20,519 bases of DNA from EsbW-18 sp033811555 (lineage in GTDB: Bacteria; Patescibacteriota; Minisyncoccia; Phycocordibacterales; EsbW-18): NCBI GenBank assembly GCA_033811555.1, contig JAPXOG010000013.1:1-20519 (forward strand), written 5' to 3'. Under the pieces are notes generated by a model. The model worked only from the letters and a program-made list of their open reading frames with translations, searched no databases and had not been told where the DNA came from. Shown here piece by piece: positions 13,033-20,519 of the stretch. Position 1 is the stretch's first letter; each line of letters begins with the position of its first letter. A program made the translations under genes and the position numbers.

Positions 13033-14472
13033 TTAGTGTTCATTTAGAAATTTTTTACCAACCAAAAACAAACTATTTTCTTGCATAGAAGGTGCTATAA
13101 GCTGTAATCCTAATGGTAATTGCACCCCTTCTTCATCTATAGTTCCAGATGGAATAGACATGGCTGGCATTCCTGTGTGATTTGAAGAAACAGTAAATAT
13201 ATCTTCCAGATACATTTGCACAGGATCTTCTAATTTTTCACCAAAACGAAACGCGGGTCCAGCTGTTGTCGGTGTAGCTATTACATCACAAATCTTAAAA
13301 GCGTCGTCAAAATCCTTAGAGATAAGTTTACGAACCGAATTTGCACGATTGTAATAAGCTTCATAATATCCCGAAGATAAAACATACGTTCCAATCATGA
13401 TGCGTCTACGAGGTTCCTTTCCTAATCCGTCTCCTCTAGTTGAAAAATAATCGCCGATAAGATCCTCACCGTCTTTATGAATTCCGTATTTTACTCCATC
13501 AAAGCGCGCAAGATTTGAAGACGCTTCCGCTGGCAAAATAACGTAATATGCGGGTACTGAATAACGTACATTCGGCAACAAGATGTCAACCAGCTCATAT
13601 CCGAGTTGCTCAAGGCGTACAAGTGCAGATTCAAAATTTTCAGCAACATTCTTTCGCAACTTGTTCTCCTCTAAAAATATCCTAGGCACTCCAATTTTTT
13701 TTGGAACTTTGTGTTCGAGGTTTATTTCTTGTTTGTAATCTTTCATATCTACCGTGGTTGAATCCATAACATCTTTACCAGATATTGTTTCAAAAACAGA
13801 TTCCACATCACTCACTGTTTTTCCTAATGGACCAATAACATCGAGTGAAGAACCAAGTGCAATAAGTCCATGGCGAGACACCCTACCATATGTCGGCTTT
13901 AACCCCACGATTCCACATAGGGCTGCAGGTTGCCTTATTGAACCACCAGTATCAGAACCTAAAGATGCCAAACAAAATCCTGCAGCAACCGCAGCAGACG
14001 AACCTCCTGACGAACCTCCAGGAACTCGTGTTGTATCTAGTGGATTTTTGGTCGGTCCGTAAGCTGAATATTCAGTAGAAGATCCCATTGCAAACTCATC
14101 CATATTCGTACGCCCTATCAAAACCGCACCCACCTCTTTAAGCTTAGATACCACTGTCGAATCGTATGGAGCAAGAAATCCATCTAAAATCTTTGAAGCG
14201 GCTGTTACACGCTTCCCGGATACACATATATTATCTTTAATAGCTATAGGGATACCAGTAAGCGCCGAAACCTTACCATCTGATATCATTCTGTCTGCAA
14301 GCTCTGCCATTGCACGCGCATCTTCATATATTTCAATAAATGCATGAATGTCGGAGTCACGCTCAGAGATATTTGATAGACATGTATCGAGTAACTCAAC
14401 AGCGGTAAATTCTTTTGCATCCAATTTTTTACGCGCATCCGATATTGAAAGTTTCAAAATATCAATTGTCAT
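13033..14472 (-). CDS. gatA: Glutamyl-tRNA(Gln)/aspartyl-tRNA(Asn) amidotransferase subunit A
   Basis: GatA is the amidase subunit that frees ammonia from glutamine for the GatB kinase/transamidase site, so that misacylated Glu-tRNA(Gln) or Asp-tRNA(Asn) is corrected. The 479 residues are full length. The amidase-signature Ser-cis-Ser-Lys triad is present: Lys79 (GIPIAIKDN), Ser154 (PGGSSGGSS) and Ser178 (GSDTGGS), the same positions as in well-studied GatA enzymes. It starts 4 bp after the gatC stop, so translation is probably coupled. gatB is not in this window. Use of this pathway implies that glutaminyl- or asparaginyl-tRNA synthetase is missing in this organism, which cannot be checked here. 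Confidence 0.97.
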   Translation of the reverse strand: MTIDILKLSISDARKKLDAKEFTAVELLDTCLSNISERDSDIHAFIEIYEDARAMAELADRMISDGKVSALTGIPIAIKDNICVSGKRVTAASKILDGFLAPYDSTVVSKLKEVGAVLIGRTNMDEFAMGSSTEYSAYGPTKNPLDTTRVPGGSSGGSSAAVAAGFCLASLGSDTGGSIRQPAALCGIVGLKPTYGRVSRHGLIALGSSLDVIGPLGKTVSDVESVFETISGKDVMDSTTVDMKDYKQEINLEHKVPKKIGVPRIFLEENKLRKNVAENFESALVRLEQLGYELVDILLPNVRYSVPAYYVILPAEASSNLARFDGVKYGIHKDGEDLIGDYFSTRGDGLGKEPRRRIMIGTYVLSSGYYEAYYNRANSVRKLISKDFDDAFKICDVIATPTTAGPAFRFGEKLEDPVQMYLEDIFTVSSNHTGMPAMSIPSGTIDEEGVQLPLGLQLIAPSMQENSLFLVGKKFLNEH

Positions 14473-14476
14473 ACCA

Positions 14477-14764
14477 CTACAAAATGTTTTTCACCTTTAT
14501 ATAATCACCTTCCCGAGATGGAGCATTCTTGAGTATTTTTTCGGTGTATTCTCCACCTTTATGCAATTCCACATCATCGCGTAATACGTTGCGCACTTCA
14601 CCAACCAATACCTCCTCTTGCGACGGTGCATCTGCTTCTTTAAGTTCATCCACGAACGCCAAAATACGCTCCAAATCCTTCGTGAGTGCCCCTACTTCTT
14701 CCTCGTCTATTTTTATTCGAGCTAATCTCGCAAGATTTTCTATATCATGTTTAGAAACAGTCAT
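14477..14764 (-). CDS. gatC: Glutamyl-tRNA(Gln)/aspartyl-tRNA(Asn) amidotransferase subunit C
   Basis: GatC is a small protein that wraps round GatA and GatB and stabilises the GatCAB complex. The 95 residues open with the family pattern SKHDIENLARLARIKIDEEE, followed by LERILAFVDELKEAD, and end with LRDDVELHKGGEYTEKILKNAPSREGDYIKV, which corresponds to the usual LR-DE ... NAP-...-F-VP-VL end. The final Pro-x-Val is replaced by VKNIL. It leads a gatC-gatA pair with its own extended -10; the ATG at 14764 would be the first mRNA codon. Confidence 0.95.
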   Translation of the reverse strand: MTVSKHDIENLARLARIKIDEEEVGALTKDLERILAFVDELKEADAPSQEEVLVGEVRNVLRDDVELHKGGEYTEKILKNAPSREGDYIKVKNIL

Positions 14765-14771
14765 AATACTT

Positions 14772-14780
14772 ATTGTACCA
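14772..14780 (-). promoter_or_regulatory. Extended -10 promoter of gatC-gatA
   Basis: On the minus strand TGG precedes TACAAT (14772-14777), 7 bp before the gatC ATG. This predicts a leaderless transcript. No clear -35. Confidence 0.5.
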
Positions 14781-14816
14781 GAATTTTATAAGCAAAAAGA
14801 AACAAATCCTCGAGGT

Positions 14817-16838
14817 TTAACCTTGTTTATCTAGGAGTTTTTTGAAATCTGTCTCGGAGATAACTTTTACACCTAATTTTTTAGCTTCGACTAGCTTGCT
14901 CCCAGGTTCATCTCCAGACAAAACATAATCTGTTTTCCTTGAAACTGACGAAGAAACTATTCCGCCATTTGCACGAATTAGCTCTTTAGCTTCCTCACGT
15001 GAAAGTCTCTGCAACGTTCCCGTAAGCACAAACGTTTTCCCCGACAGATTCACATTTCGTATTTCGTTTTTTGAACTTTCAATCGTTACATACCGCAACA
15101 GTCGGTTCAAAATTTTACTGTTCTCTGAATCACGAAACCATTCGTGCACCGATTCCGCTATCACTGTTCCTACTCCATCTATCGCCTCAAGATCAGAAAG
15201 CGTTGCATCGCGTACTTTTTCAAGCGTTCCAAAATGTTTTGCCACATCGCGAGCAGTTTCTTCTCCAACATGCTCAATAGAAAGTGCTACAAGAAACCGC
15301 GCAAGTGTCACAGTTCTCGCTCTCTGAATCGCCGATAATAAATTATCAACCGATTTCTCAGCAAAGCGCGGTAGCGCAAGCAACTTATTTTTTGAAAGCA
15401 AGAAAATATCCGCATAATCTTTTATAAGCCCATGCTCTAGAAAAAGTTTTACCTGCTCACGCCCAAAACCATCTATATCAAACGCGTTTTTGCCTACAAA
15501 ATGTTCAAATTGTCGACGCACTTGAGATAGAGAACCTCCATGTACACACCGCCAAGCTGATTGTCCGGGAATTCTCTCAACTGAACCATCACCTCCACAT
15601 AAACTGCTTTTCTTAGGAAACTGCCATCTTTTCTCTTTTCCCGTTCGTAAACTTTTTATAACCGACACAATTTCCGGAATCACATCTCCTGCGCGCTGAA
15701 GCACTACCGTGTCACCAACACGGACATCAAGATCTCGTATAAAATCCTCGTTATGAAGTGTAGCGCGTGATACTACTGCACCGCCAACTTGTACGGGTAC
15801 AAGGTGTGCCACCGGCGTCAATACTCCTGTACGCCCTATTTGTAGTGAAATATCTTCAACACAAGTCGTAACTTGCTGTGCTGGAAATTTATATGCAACG
15901 CCCCATCGTGGCGATTTCGCTGTATATCCCAAAATTCGCTGTTGATCAAGATTCTCAACTTTCAATACAATTCCGTCAATGTTAAACGGTTTTTTATGTC
16001 GCACTGAAAACATCTCTGAATAAAATGATTCGATTTCATCCAGAGTTGAGCAAAGACGATATGAAGGTTCAACTGAAAAACCGAGAAACTCAAGCAGTTT
16101 TAGTTCTTCTGTCTGAGTTTTGGGGTGCGAAAGACCGTTAATTGACTCAATATCATAAACAAACGCGCGTAAACCTCGCGTAGCTGTTACTTTCGAATCA
16201 AGTTGACGCAGAGAACCCGCAGCAGCATTACGAGCATTTGCAAACAACGGCTCTCCTTCTTCTTTTCGTTTTTCGTTAATACGCACAAGCTCATTGTCCG
16301 GAAGCCATATCTCTCCTACACAGACAAGATCTACCGGCTTTGAAAGCGTATGAGGAATATCTATGATGGTTCGTATATTATGCGTCACATCTTCGCCTAC
16401 CGTGCCATCACCGCGTGTAGCCCCAAGGACCAACTTACCTTTCTTGTATGTCAAAATCGCCTTCAATCCATCAATTTTAAGCTCTACACAATAGGAAACT
16501 GCAGGGTTATCTACCCCTTCTTTCAAAAGAGATCTACGTACACGCTCATCCCACGCGGATAATTCTTTGGAAGAAAAAATATTATCAAACGAATACTGGC
16601 GTGCCGAGTGTTTAACTTTTGCAAACGCTTCCGACACAGAACTCCCGACTCTCTCCGTTGGAGTATTTAACTGTTTTAATTCTGGATATTTACGCTCTAA
16701 TTCTATTAGCTCGCGTACTAACGAATCGTATGCCTCATCTGTTATCTCAGGGGCATCAAGAGTGTGGTACAAACGCTGATGATGCTCCACCTCAGATACA
16801 AGTGCTTTATAACGTTTTCGGTCTTCCGGGTATGTCAT
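14817..16838 (-). CDS. ligA: NAD-dependent DNA ligase LigA
   Basis: LigA seals nicks in duplex DNA using NAD+, at the replication fork and in repair. From ATG 16838 it has 673 residues: domain Ia (RYKALVSEVEHHQRLYHTLD), an adenylation domain with KIDG (nucleotidyl Lys121), GATRGDGTVGEDVT and the GEIWLP region, an OB fold, a zinc-finger position, HhH repeats (DGVGTVIAESV) and a C-terminal BRCT domain (LSGKTFVLTGTLQRLSREEAK). A GTG at 16880 is possible but would overlap the upstream pilin gene, while the -10 at 16848-16853 fits the ATG. The Cys4 zinc finger is degenerate: SSLCGGDGS and CVHGGSLSQ retain one Cys each, with Ser at the other two places. It lies at the end of the pilin operon, 28 bp after its last gene. 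Confidence 0.96.
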   Translation of the reverse strand: MTYPEDRKRYKALVSEVEHHQRLYHTLDAPEITDEAYDSLVRELIELERKYPELKQLNTPTERVGSSVSEAFAKVKHSARQYSFDNIFSSKELSAWDERVRRSLLKEGVDNPAVSYCVELKIDGLKAILTYKKGKLVLGATRGDGTVGEDVTHNIRTIIDIPHTLSKPVDLVCVGEIWLPDNELVRINEKRKEEGEPLFANARNAAAGSLRQLDSKVTATRGLRAFVYDIESINGLSHPKTQTEELKLLEFLGFSVEPSYRLCSTLDEIESFYSEMFSVRHKKPFNIDGIVLKVENLDQQRILGYTAKSPRWGVAYKFPAQQVTTCVEDISLQIGRTGVLTPVAHLVPVQVGGAVVSRATLHNEDFIRDLDVRVGDTVVLQRAGDVIPEIVSVIKSLRTGKEKRWQFPKKSSLCGGDGSVERIPGQSAWRCVHGGSLSQVRRQFEHFVGKNAFDIDGFGREQVKLFLEHGLIKDYADIFLLSKNKLLALPRFAEKSVDNLLSAIQRARTVTLARFLVALSIEHVGEETARDVAKHFGTLEKVRDATLSDLEAIDGVGTVIAESVHEWFRDSENSKILNRLLRYVTIESSKNEIRNVNLSGKTFVLTGTLQRLSREEAKELIRANGGIVSSSVSRKTDYVLSGDEPGSKLVEAKKLGVKVISETDFKKLLDKQG

Positions 16839-16847
16839 AACCCTACC

Positions 16848-16853
16848 ATTGTA
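16848..16853 (-). promoter_or_regulatory. -10 element of ligA
   Basis: TACAAT on the minus strand, 9 bp before the ATG at 16838, which again predicts a start near the first codon. No good -35 was found; ligA may also be read from the pilin operon. Confidence 0.35.
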
Positions 16854-16866
16854 CATTAAAAGTACA

Positions 16867-18114
16867 TTAGTATGTTGCACGGATAGCTCGTTGAAGAGTG
16901 CGTTTATCGCTTACATCACAAGTATTATATCCACGAGAAATTATTTCAGTAAGTACGTTAGCCCCCTTTATAACTGTTACTACAGCACACAACCTGCCTT
17001 TGGTCGATCTAGCCATTGGATCAGGTAAAATAATATCGAAAGTAGTTTTCCATTTGTCTGGCTCTCCTTCTTTATTAATTTTTTCTGTATGCCATCCCGT
17101 TTCTCCATCTGCACCTACCCACCAACCACTACTATCATTTATATTATCCCCTGCACACACAAGACTTCCGCTCTCATTAACATCAACCGGAGGAACGAAC
17201 TCTGCTTCAGTTCTCAATTCATACATAGCTGAAATTTCACTATCACTTAGAGCACGATTGTATACTCGCACATCATCCAAATTACCCTCAAAAAACTGTA
17301 TTTTTCCAATTTGGCTACGAGCATATCCGAGTCCTGTTACATAAAAAGTTCCAAGTTGTGGTGTTCCTCTAAATAAATCTTGCCAATCCCCTCCATTTAT
17401 TGATATTGAAACTACCCCATTTTTTTTACGCCGGAGCCCAACAAATTGCCAAGAAGTTAAATCTGAAGATTGCACATATACACTATCCGATTCTTCTCTA
17501 TCATTGATTCTTACAAAATATTTCAATTTAAATTTTTTATCTTCTTCAATTGAGATAAAACCGAATTTTTGCCCTGCCGACTCAATACTATTACCTCTTC
17601 CACCCATGATCATTTTGTGTACTCCGTCATTTGGAACACCTTTATGCCACAAGGAGATAGTAAAATCATCCTTTAATTCTAAAATTTTGCTATCAACTAT
17701 ATCTACAACACTCTTTTTACTTCTATTAAAATAGGCACCGTTACCAAATTTCCCCTCAGTCCAACTAAAATCTTCCCCTACACGCCCATGTCGTTCCTCT
17801 CCGCTTGTATCGATTACTATACGCTCTCTTTGTAAATCGCTATCTTCCTCAAATCTCCAATATCCTAAGAGGCCTTTTGCCAAACTGTCGCCGTAGTAAC
17901 CAAAGGGTCTTTGTTTGTAATCCCAATACAGAGCACATTCCAAAGCTGAGTCAGCAGCATAAAAAGCTGTCTCAGAGTCACGGGCTCCAGTTGAAAGCAC
18001 AAACTCTTTAAATGTAATGTTAAGAACCGCAAGACCAACTGCTAATAACAACGAAGAAATAAGCATTGCATAAAAAAGAGTAAATCCTTTCTTTTTCGTG
18101 TTGAGATATTCCAT
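16867..18114 (-). CDS. Large type IV minor pilin (PilX/GspK-like) with LamG-like domain
   Basis: The 415 residues begin with a prepilin leader KKKG|FTLFYAML followed by a hydrophobic helix to ~30 and an ETAFYAADSALECALYW stretch, typical of PilX-class minor pilins. Residue +5 is Tyr instead of the usual Glu, as in the tip pseudopilin GspK, which also lacks it. Residues ~80-300 form a LamG/concanavalin-A-like beta-sandwich: LLGYWRFEED, FGNGAYFN, DDFTISLWHKG, WQFVGLRRKKNGVVSISING and GNLDDVRVYNRALSDSEI are the conserved parts. A Trp/Gly/Cys-bearing tail follows (SLVCAGD, RLCAVV, YNTCDV). It is likely a pilus-tip adhesin that binds carbohydrate or a surface. Last pilin gene of the operon; 22 bp after the PilV-like gene. 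Confidence 0.85.
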   Translation of the reverse strand: MEYLNTKKKGFTLFYAMLISSLLLAVGLAVLNITFKEFVLSTGARDSETAFYAADSALECALYWDYKQRPFGYYGDSLAKGLLGYWRFEEDSDLQRERIVIDTSGEERHGRVGEDFSWTEGKFGNGAYFNRSKKSVVDIVDSKILELKDDFTISLWHKGVPNDGVHKMIMGGRGNSIESAGQKFGFISIEEDKKFKLKYFVRINDREESDSVYVQSSDLTSWQFVGLRRKKNGVVSISINGGDWQDLFRGTPQLGTFYVTGLGYARSQIGKIQFFEGNLDDVRVYNRALSDSEISAMYELRTEAEFVPPVDVNESGSLVCAGDNINDSSGWWVGADGETGWHTEKINKEGEPDKWKTTFDIILPDPMARSTKGRLCAVVTVIKGANVLTEIISRGYNTCDVSDKRTLQRAIRATY

Positions 18115-18136
18115 ATTTATTTTTCCATCTTCTATA

Positions 18137-18730
18137 CTATTGTTGCCAATTCAATAGAGTCTCTGCTAACGTATATTGACGCGTAATTGCACCATCGCGC
18201 CACGAAATAATTACAGTGACCTTTGCCTCCTTGTCTGGTACAGTTTCTTCAACTGTAACTATCCTGGAAAATTTTGTTTCAATCCAGTCACCTGAAGAAC
18301 TCATCAATCCAGGAGTGCCATACCTGCCTGTTTTCTCTTGAAACCACACCTTGCATCTATCGCCGGAACAAGTTTGCAATCCCTCCTCTATATCTATAGC
18401 ACAACCAGAATCGCACGGAGGAATAATATCAAAAAGCCACTGGGATTTTCTAGTAAGAGCATTATTGTCGCGCAGGAATCGAACATACTCTATTGCCTCT
18501 TGAGCAAGATAATTAGCATTGATCTGATCTCGTGCAATACGCGCTGCACGCAAACCTTGAGATGCTAAAAATAGTGGCCCTACGATAGAAAGTAGCAACA
18601 CTGATATCGCTACCAACATCTCCACAAATGTAAATCCGCGTTTAAATAAAAAATCTACAGATCCTGAGCGTCTAAAAACAACATTCTTCTTTGTATTTTT
18701 TTCTTCTTTTGTATATTTTTCTTCCTGCAT
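18137..18730 (-). CDS. Type IV minor pilin (PilV/GspI-like)
   Basis: In the 197 residues a ~31-residue basic leader precedes the prepilin site KRG|FTFVEMLVAISVLLLSI with Glu at +5. Next come a TM helix and GLRAARIARDQINANYLAQEAIEYVRFLRDN, a helical spine that matches PilV/GspI-type minor pilins. The globular head has a four-Cys cluster (PPCDSGC, QTCSGDRC), possibly two disulfides, and ends with WRDGAITRQYTLAETLLNW. The leader is long and highly charged, longer than the usual ~7-15 residues, so a later start is possible, though no in-frame Met lies near the cleavage site. It stands 11 bp after the PilW-like gene, within one operon. Confidence 0.85.
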   Translation of the reverse strand: MQEEKYTKEEKNTKKNVVFRRSGSVDFLFKRGFTFVEMLVAISVLLLSIVGPLFLASQGLRAARIARDQINANYLAQEAIEYVRFLRDNNALTRKSQWLFDIIPPCDSGCAIDIEEGLQTCSGDRCKVWFQEKTGRYGTPGLMSSSGDWIETKFSRIVTVEETVPDKEAKVTVIISWRDGAITRQYTLAETLLNWQQ

Positions 18731-18741
18731 ATATCTTATTC

Positions 18742-19332
18742 TTAATCTCTGTCCAAAGATCGCTGTACTACAAATGTTTGCACATCAAATGGAACGCGAG
18801 TGCGCTCAGTTTCACCAGCAACTCCCCTAATCAAAATAAGAACAGCTGGTTGTATACTATCATTCGTACCTGTACCTCTAGAGTAAAACCCCAGTGTAGA
18901 AATATTTACATCAGATGCAGTCATCGGGACATCGACACTTGGAGCTTTCTTACAACTGCCGAATAGCGACGATGTAGTATTTTCTAGAGTGCGCACGATA
19001 CTTTTTTTATTATCTACTCCTCTTGCTATTCCATATGTTATTACACACCCATCTTTATCGGTAAATTTAAATCCTGAGTTTCCTGCTAGAACTTGATAAC
19101 CCCTTCCCATACGTATTTCACGAGTCATGCTCTCAAGAGCAATATTTATGTTGTTCATAACAACTTTAGTAGCCTGAGCACGACGGTTTGCATTGAGCAC
19201 AGACAACAAAGCACCTACTGCGATTAACATCACAACTGTAAAAATAAAAACAGCGACTATCATCTCCACAAGTGTAAATCCTCCTGTGCTTGTGTTTTGA
19301 AAAGTTGCTTTTTTTCTAACAATCTCCTTCAT
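18742..19332 (-). CDS. Type IV minor pilin (PilW/GspJ-like)
   Basis: The 196 residues contain the prepilin site STGG|FTLVEMIVAVFIFTVVML with Glu +5, a hydrophobic helix to ~40, and VLNANRRAQATKVVMNNINIALESMTREIRMG, a long helix and spacing characteristic of PilW/GspJ. The C-terminal part is beta-rich, with two Cys (DGCVITYG, FGSCKKA). It sits between FimT-like and PilV-like genes in the order known from minor pilin operons. Expected to form part of the pilus-priming complex in the membrane. The family assignment is by pattern, so PilW versus GspJ is not separated. Confidence 0.85.
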   Translation of the reverse strand: MKEIVRKKATFQNTSTGGFTLVEMIVAVFIFTVVMLIAVGALLSVLNANRRAQATKVVMNNINIALESMTREIRMGRGYQVLAGNSGFKFTDKDGCVITYGIARGVDNKKSIVRTLENTTSSLFGSCKKAPSVDVPMTASDVNISTLGFYSRGTGTNDSIQPAVLILIRGVAGETERTRVPFDVQTFVVQRSLDRD

Positions 19333-19350
19333 GTGTTATTTCTACTTTAT

Positions 19351-20028
19351 TTAACCTCCAAACGGAAGTTCTATACTTCCTCCACCTCCTTCTTTTCCGG
19401 AAGCTCGTACTACCCCTATTTGCCCAGTTTGCTGAACAACTATAAACCTACTTCCCGCACGAGGAGATACAAGTTCAATAGCAACACTATCTATTGAAAG
19501 TTGGGGCTTCCCATCACTTGAGGGAGTAATAATTGCCTCTGGTTCTGGTCTTCGAAACACCACAGAAACCCCTTCTTTGTCTCCGCTCAAGCTATTCCTA
19601 CAGGGGTCTTCTAGGCCTGAATACTTACAAATGCGTGCGATAGAATACCCACGACCAAGCTTAAATTCCTCTAACTTCTCTTTTTCTCCACTATAAATAT
19701 TATCTGGCGGATCATCTAAATCTCTAAACAATACATACGAAGACGAGTCTTTTAAAAAATGCACTCCATATGCCTTGTCAAATTCTCCGCTTTGCCCCTG
19801 CACATTGATACCATAGTTTTGCGCCTGCCTAATTGATAGGGCTACTTCATATGCAGCGTTTTGTAAAAGTGTTTCGTCATTAAACTTACTATTACGAGCA
19901 AGAAGTGTCGATGTTATTACTGCAAAAATCCCCACAGTTACTATAAGTTCAACAAGCGTAAAGCCCCTAGAATAGAAAGCGGTAAATAGTGTTCTGTGTA
20001 TGTGTAGTTTATTTTTTGTATTTACCAT
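19351..20028 (-). CDS. Type IV minor pilin (FimT/GspH-like)
   Basis: The 225 residues have a 21-residue leader ending in SRG|FTLVELIVTVGIFAVITS (Glu +5). A spine helix follows with NAAYEVALSIRQAQNYGINVQG, the hallmark of the FimT/GspH family (ARSEAIKRN-type segment), and then a beta-rich head with IELVSPRAGSRFIVVQQTGQIGVVR, matching the GspH end where a final strand carries the G-x-V motif. Its start ATG overlaps the peptidase stop by 7 nt (ATGGTAA), so translation of the two is coupled. FimT-like proteins can bind DNA in natural competence in some bacteria, but that is not testable here. Confidence 0.87.
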   Translation of the reverse strand: MVNTKNKLHIHRTLFTAFYSRGFTLVELIVTVGIFAVITSTLLARNSKFNDETLLQNAAYEVALSIRQAQNYGINVQGQSGEFDKAYGVHFLKDSSSYVLFRDLDDPPDNIYSGEKEKLEEFKLGRGYSIARICKYSGLEDPCRNSLSGDKEGVSVVFRRPEPEAIITPSSDGKPQLSIDSVAIELVSPRAGSRFIVVQQTGQIGVVRASGKEGGGGSIELPFGG

Positions 20029-20519
20029 AGAAATAGCGCAACAATATCAGCTCCAAATAAGAAAACTAATCCTGTACCTAAAATCAGAAATGGAGCAAAT
20101 GGCACCTCCCCTTTCATTGTAAGTCGTCCGTGTGTACGCGACAACGAAGAATGTGGAGTACAGTATCTCTCAAACAAAACTATCGCAACAGATATAATAG
20201 CTCCAATCCAAAACGAAAGTAAAAATACCGATATACTTTTTGTTACACCCAACATCCAACCAAGTCCGAGGGAAAGCTTTGCATCTCCCAAACCCACCCA
20301 CTTTCCTCCAGAAATCAACCACAACAGCGCAAAAGGCATTGCAAGCATTGGCCCTGCAAACAGCGCCTGCCATACACCTTCTGGAATCGCGATTATACTT
20401 TCTGGTGAAAGGAATACAGAGAGAAGAGTTATTGCTGAAAATGAGTAAACAAACCTGTCGGGAATTATTTTATGACGCATGTCATACACAAGAATAATTA
20501 TCAACAGCGACCACTCAAT
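20022..20519 (-). CDS. Prepilin peptidase (A24 family), N-terminus outside window
   Basis: Membrane aspartyl protease that cuts prepilins after the Gly of the leader and, in long forms, N-methylates the new end. The frame is open to the right edge, so at least the first half is missing; 165 residues are seen, reading IEWSLLIIILVYDMRHKIIPD onward. The two catalytic Asp motifs are present: the YDMRHKIIPD aspartate and GLGDAKL (GxGD). Four to five hydrophobic segments follow, with the conserved GEVPFAPFLILG near the end. It heads the visible operon and overlaps the FimT-like gene by 7 nt, so its likely substrates are the four pilins encoded downstream. Whether the zinc-binding methylase part exists cannot be judged. 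Confidence 0.93.
   Translation of the reverse strand: MEWSLLIIILVYDMRHKIIPDRFVYSFSAITLLSVFLSPESIIAIPEGVWQALFAGPMLAMPFALLWLISGGKWVGLGDAKLSLGLGWMLGVTKSISVFLLSFWIGAIISVAIVLFERYCTPHSSLSRTHGRLTMKGEVPFAPFLILGTGLVFLFGADIVALFLW

Noticed and set aside
16898..17344. 148-residue open frame antisense to the LamG pilin
   Set aside because: Same reason: a shadow of the pilin gene, whose own frame shows recognisable domains.

Overview
The window looks like a chromosome piece from a Candidate Phyla Radiation (Patescibacteria) bacterium, most likely of the Parcubacteria/Paceibacteria type. The reasons are a moderately AT-rich base composition, compact gene packing, short versions of core genes, repeated near-leaderless promoters with weak Shine-Dalgarno sequences, and protein families that I know as typical of this group: an S-layer-like secreted protein with a peptidoglycan-binding-like repeat, a DeoR-type HTH protein with a helical N-terminus, a membrane protein with a HEPN-like tail, and minor pilins next to PilD. 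This placement rests on protein resemblance only. No rRNA, tRNA, CRISPR array or insertion sequence was recognised.

Layout. (1) 1-2065, minus strand: the N-terminal part of a secreted S-layer-like protein, cut by the window edge. It is preceded by a ~215-nt structured leader with a boxA-like motif and by two promoter candidates. Upstream of it lies a DeoR-type HTH protein gene. (2) 2287-6825, plus strand: ftsK, a small membrane-anchored Ig-like protein, recA and efp, with a structured non-coding stretch between recA and efp. (3) 6918-8139, minus strand: rpsF-ssb-rpsR, the conserved single-strand-binding/ribosomal protein cluster, facing efp across a shared bidirectional terminator. (4) 8198-16838, minus strand: tatD, an AI-2E-family permease, a large one-TM surface protein, a two-TM protein with a HEPN-like end, gatA, gatC and ligA. 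(5) 16867-20519, minus strand: a type IV pilus minor pilin operon, ordered prepilin peptidase (cut by the right edge), FimT/GspH-like, PilW/GspJ-like, PilV/GspI-like and a large PilX/GspK-like pilin that carries a LamG-like domain.

How it works together. The middle of the window is housekeeping: chromosome segregation (FtsK), recombination (RecA), replication and repair (SSB, LigA), translation (EF-P, S6, S18) and Gln-tRNA(Gln)/Asn-tRNA(Asn) formation (GatA and GatC; GatB is not here). The two ends concern the cell surface: an S-layer-like wall protein on the left and a pilus with a probable adhesive tip on the right, which fits an organism that may live attached to other cells.

The most unusual signal is a dense array of TGTC(C)TTT / AAA(R)GACA motifs, 13 copies in about 745 bp, inside and just upstream of the HTH gene. 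It is read in all three codon phases, so it is a nucleotide-level signal rather than a protein repeat. Two copies of GGTTATCCACA, each containing a perfect DnaA box, flank this gene; one lies in a 10-bp inverted repeat overlapping the S-layer gene promoter.
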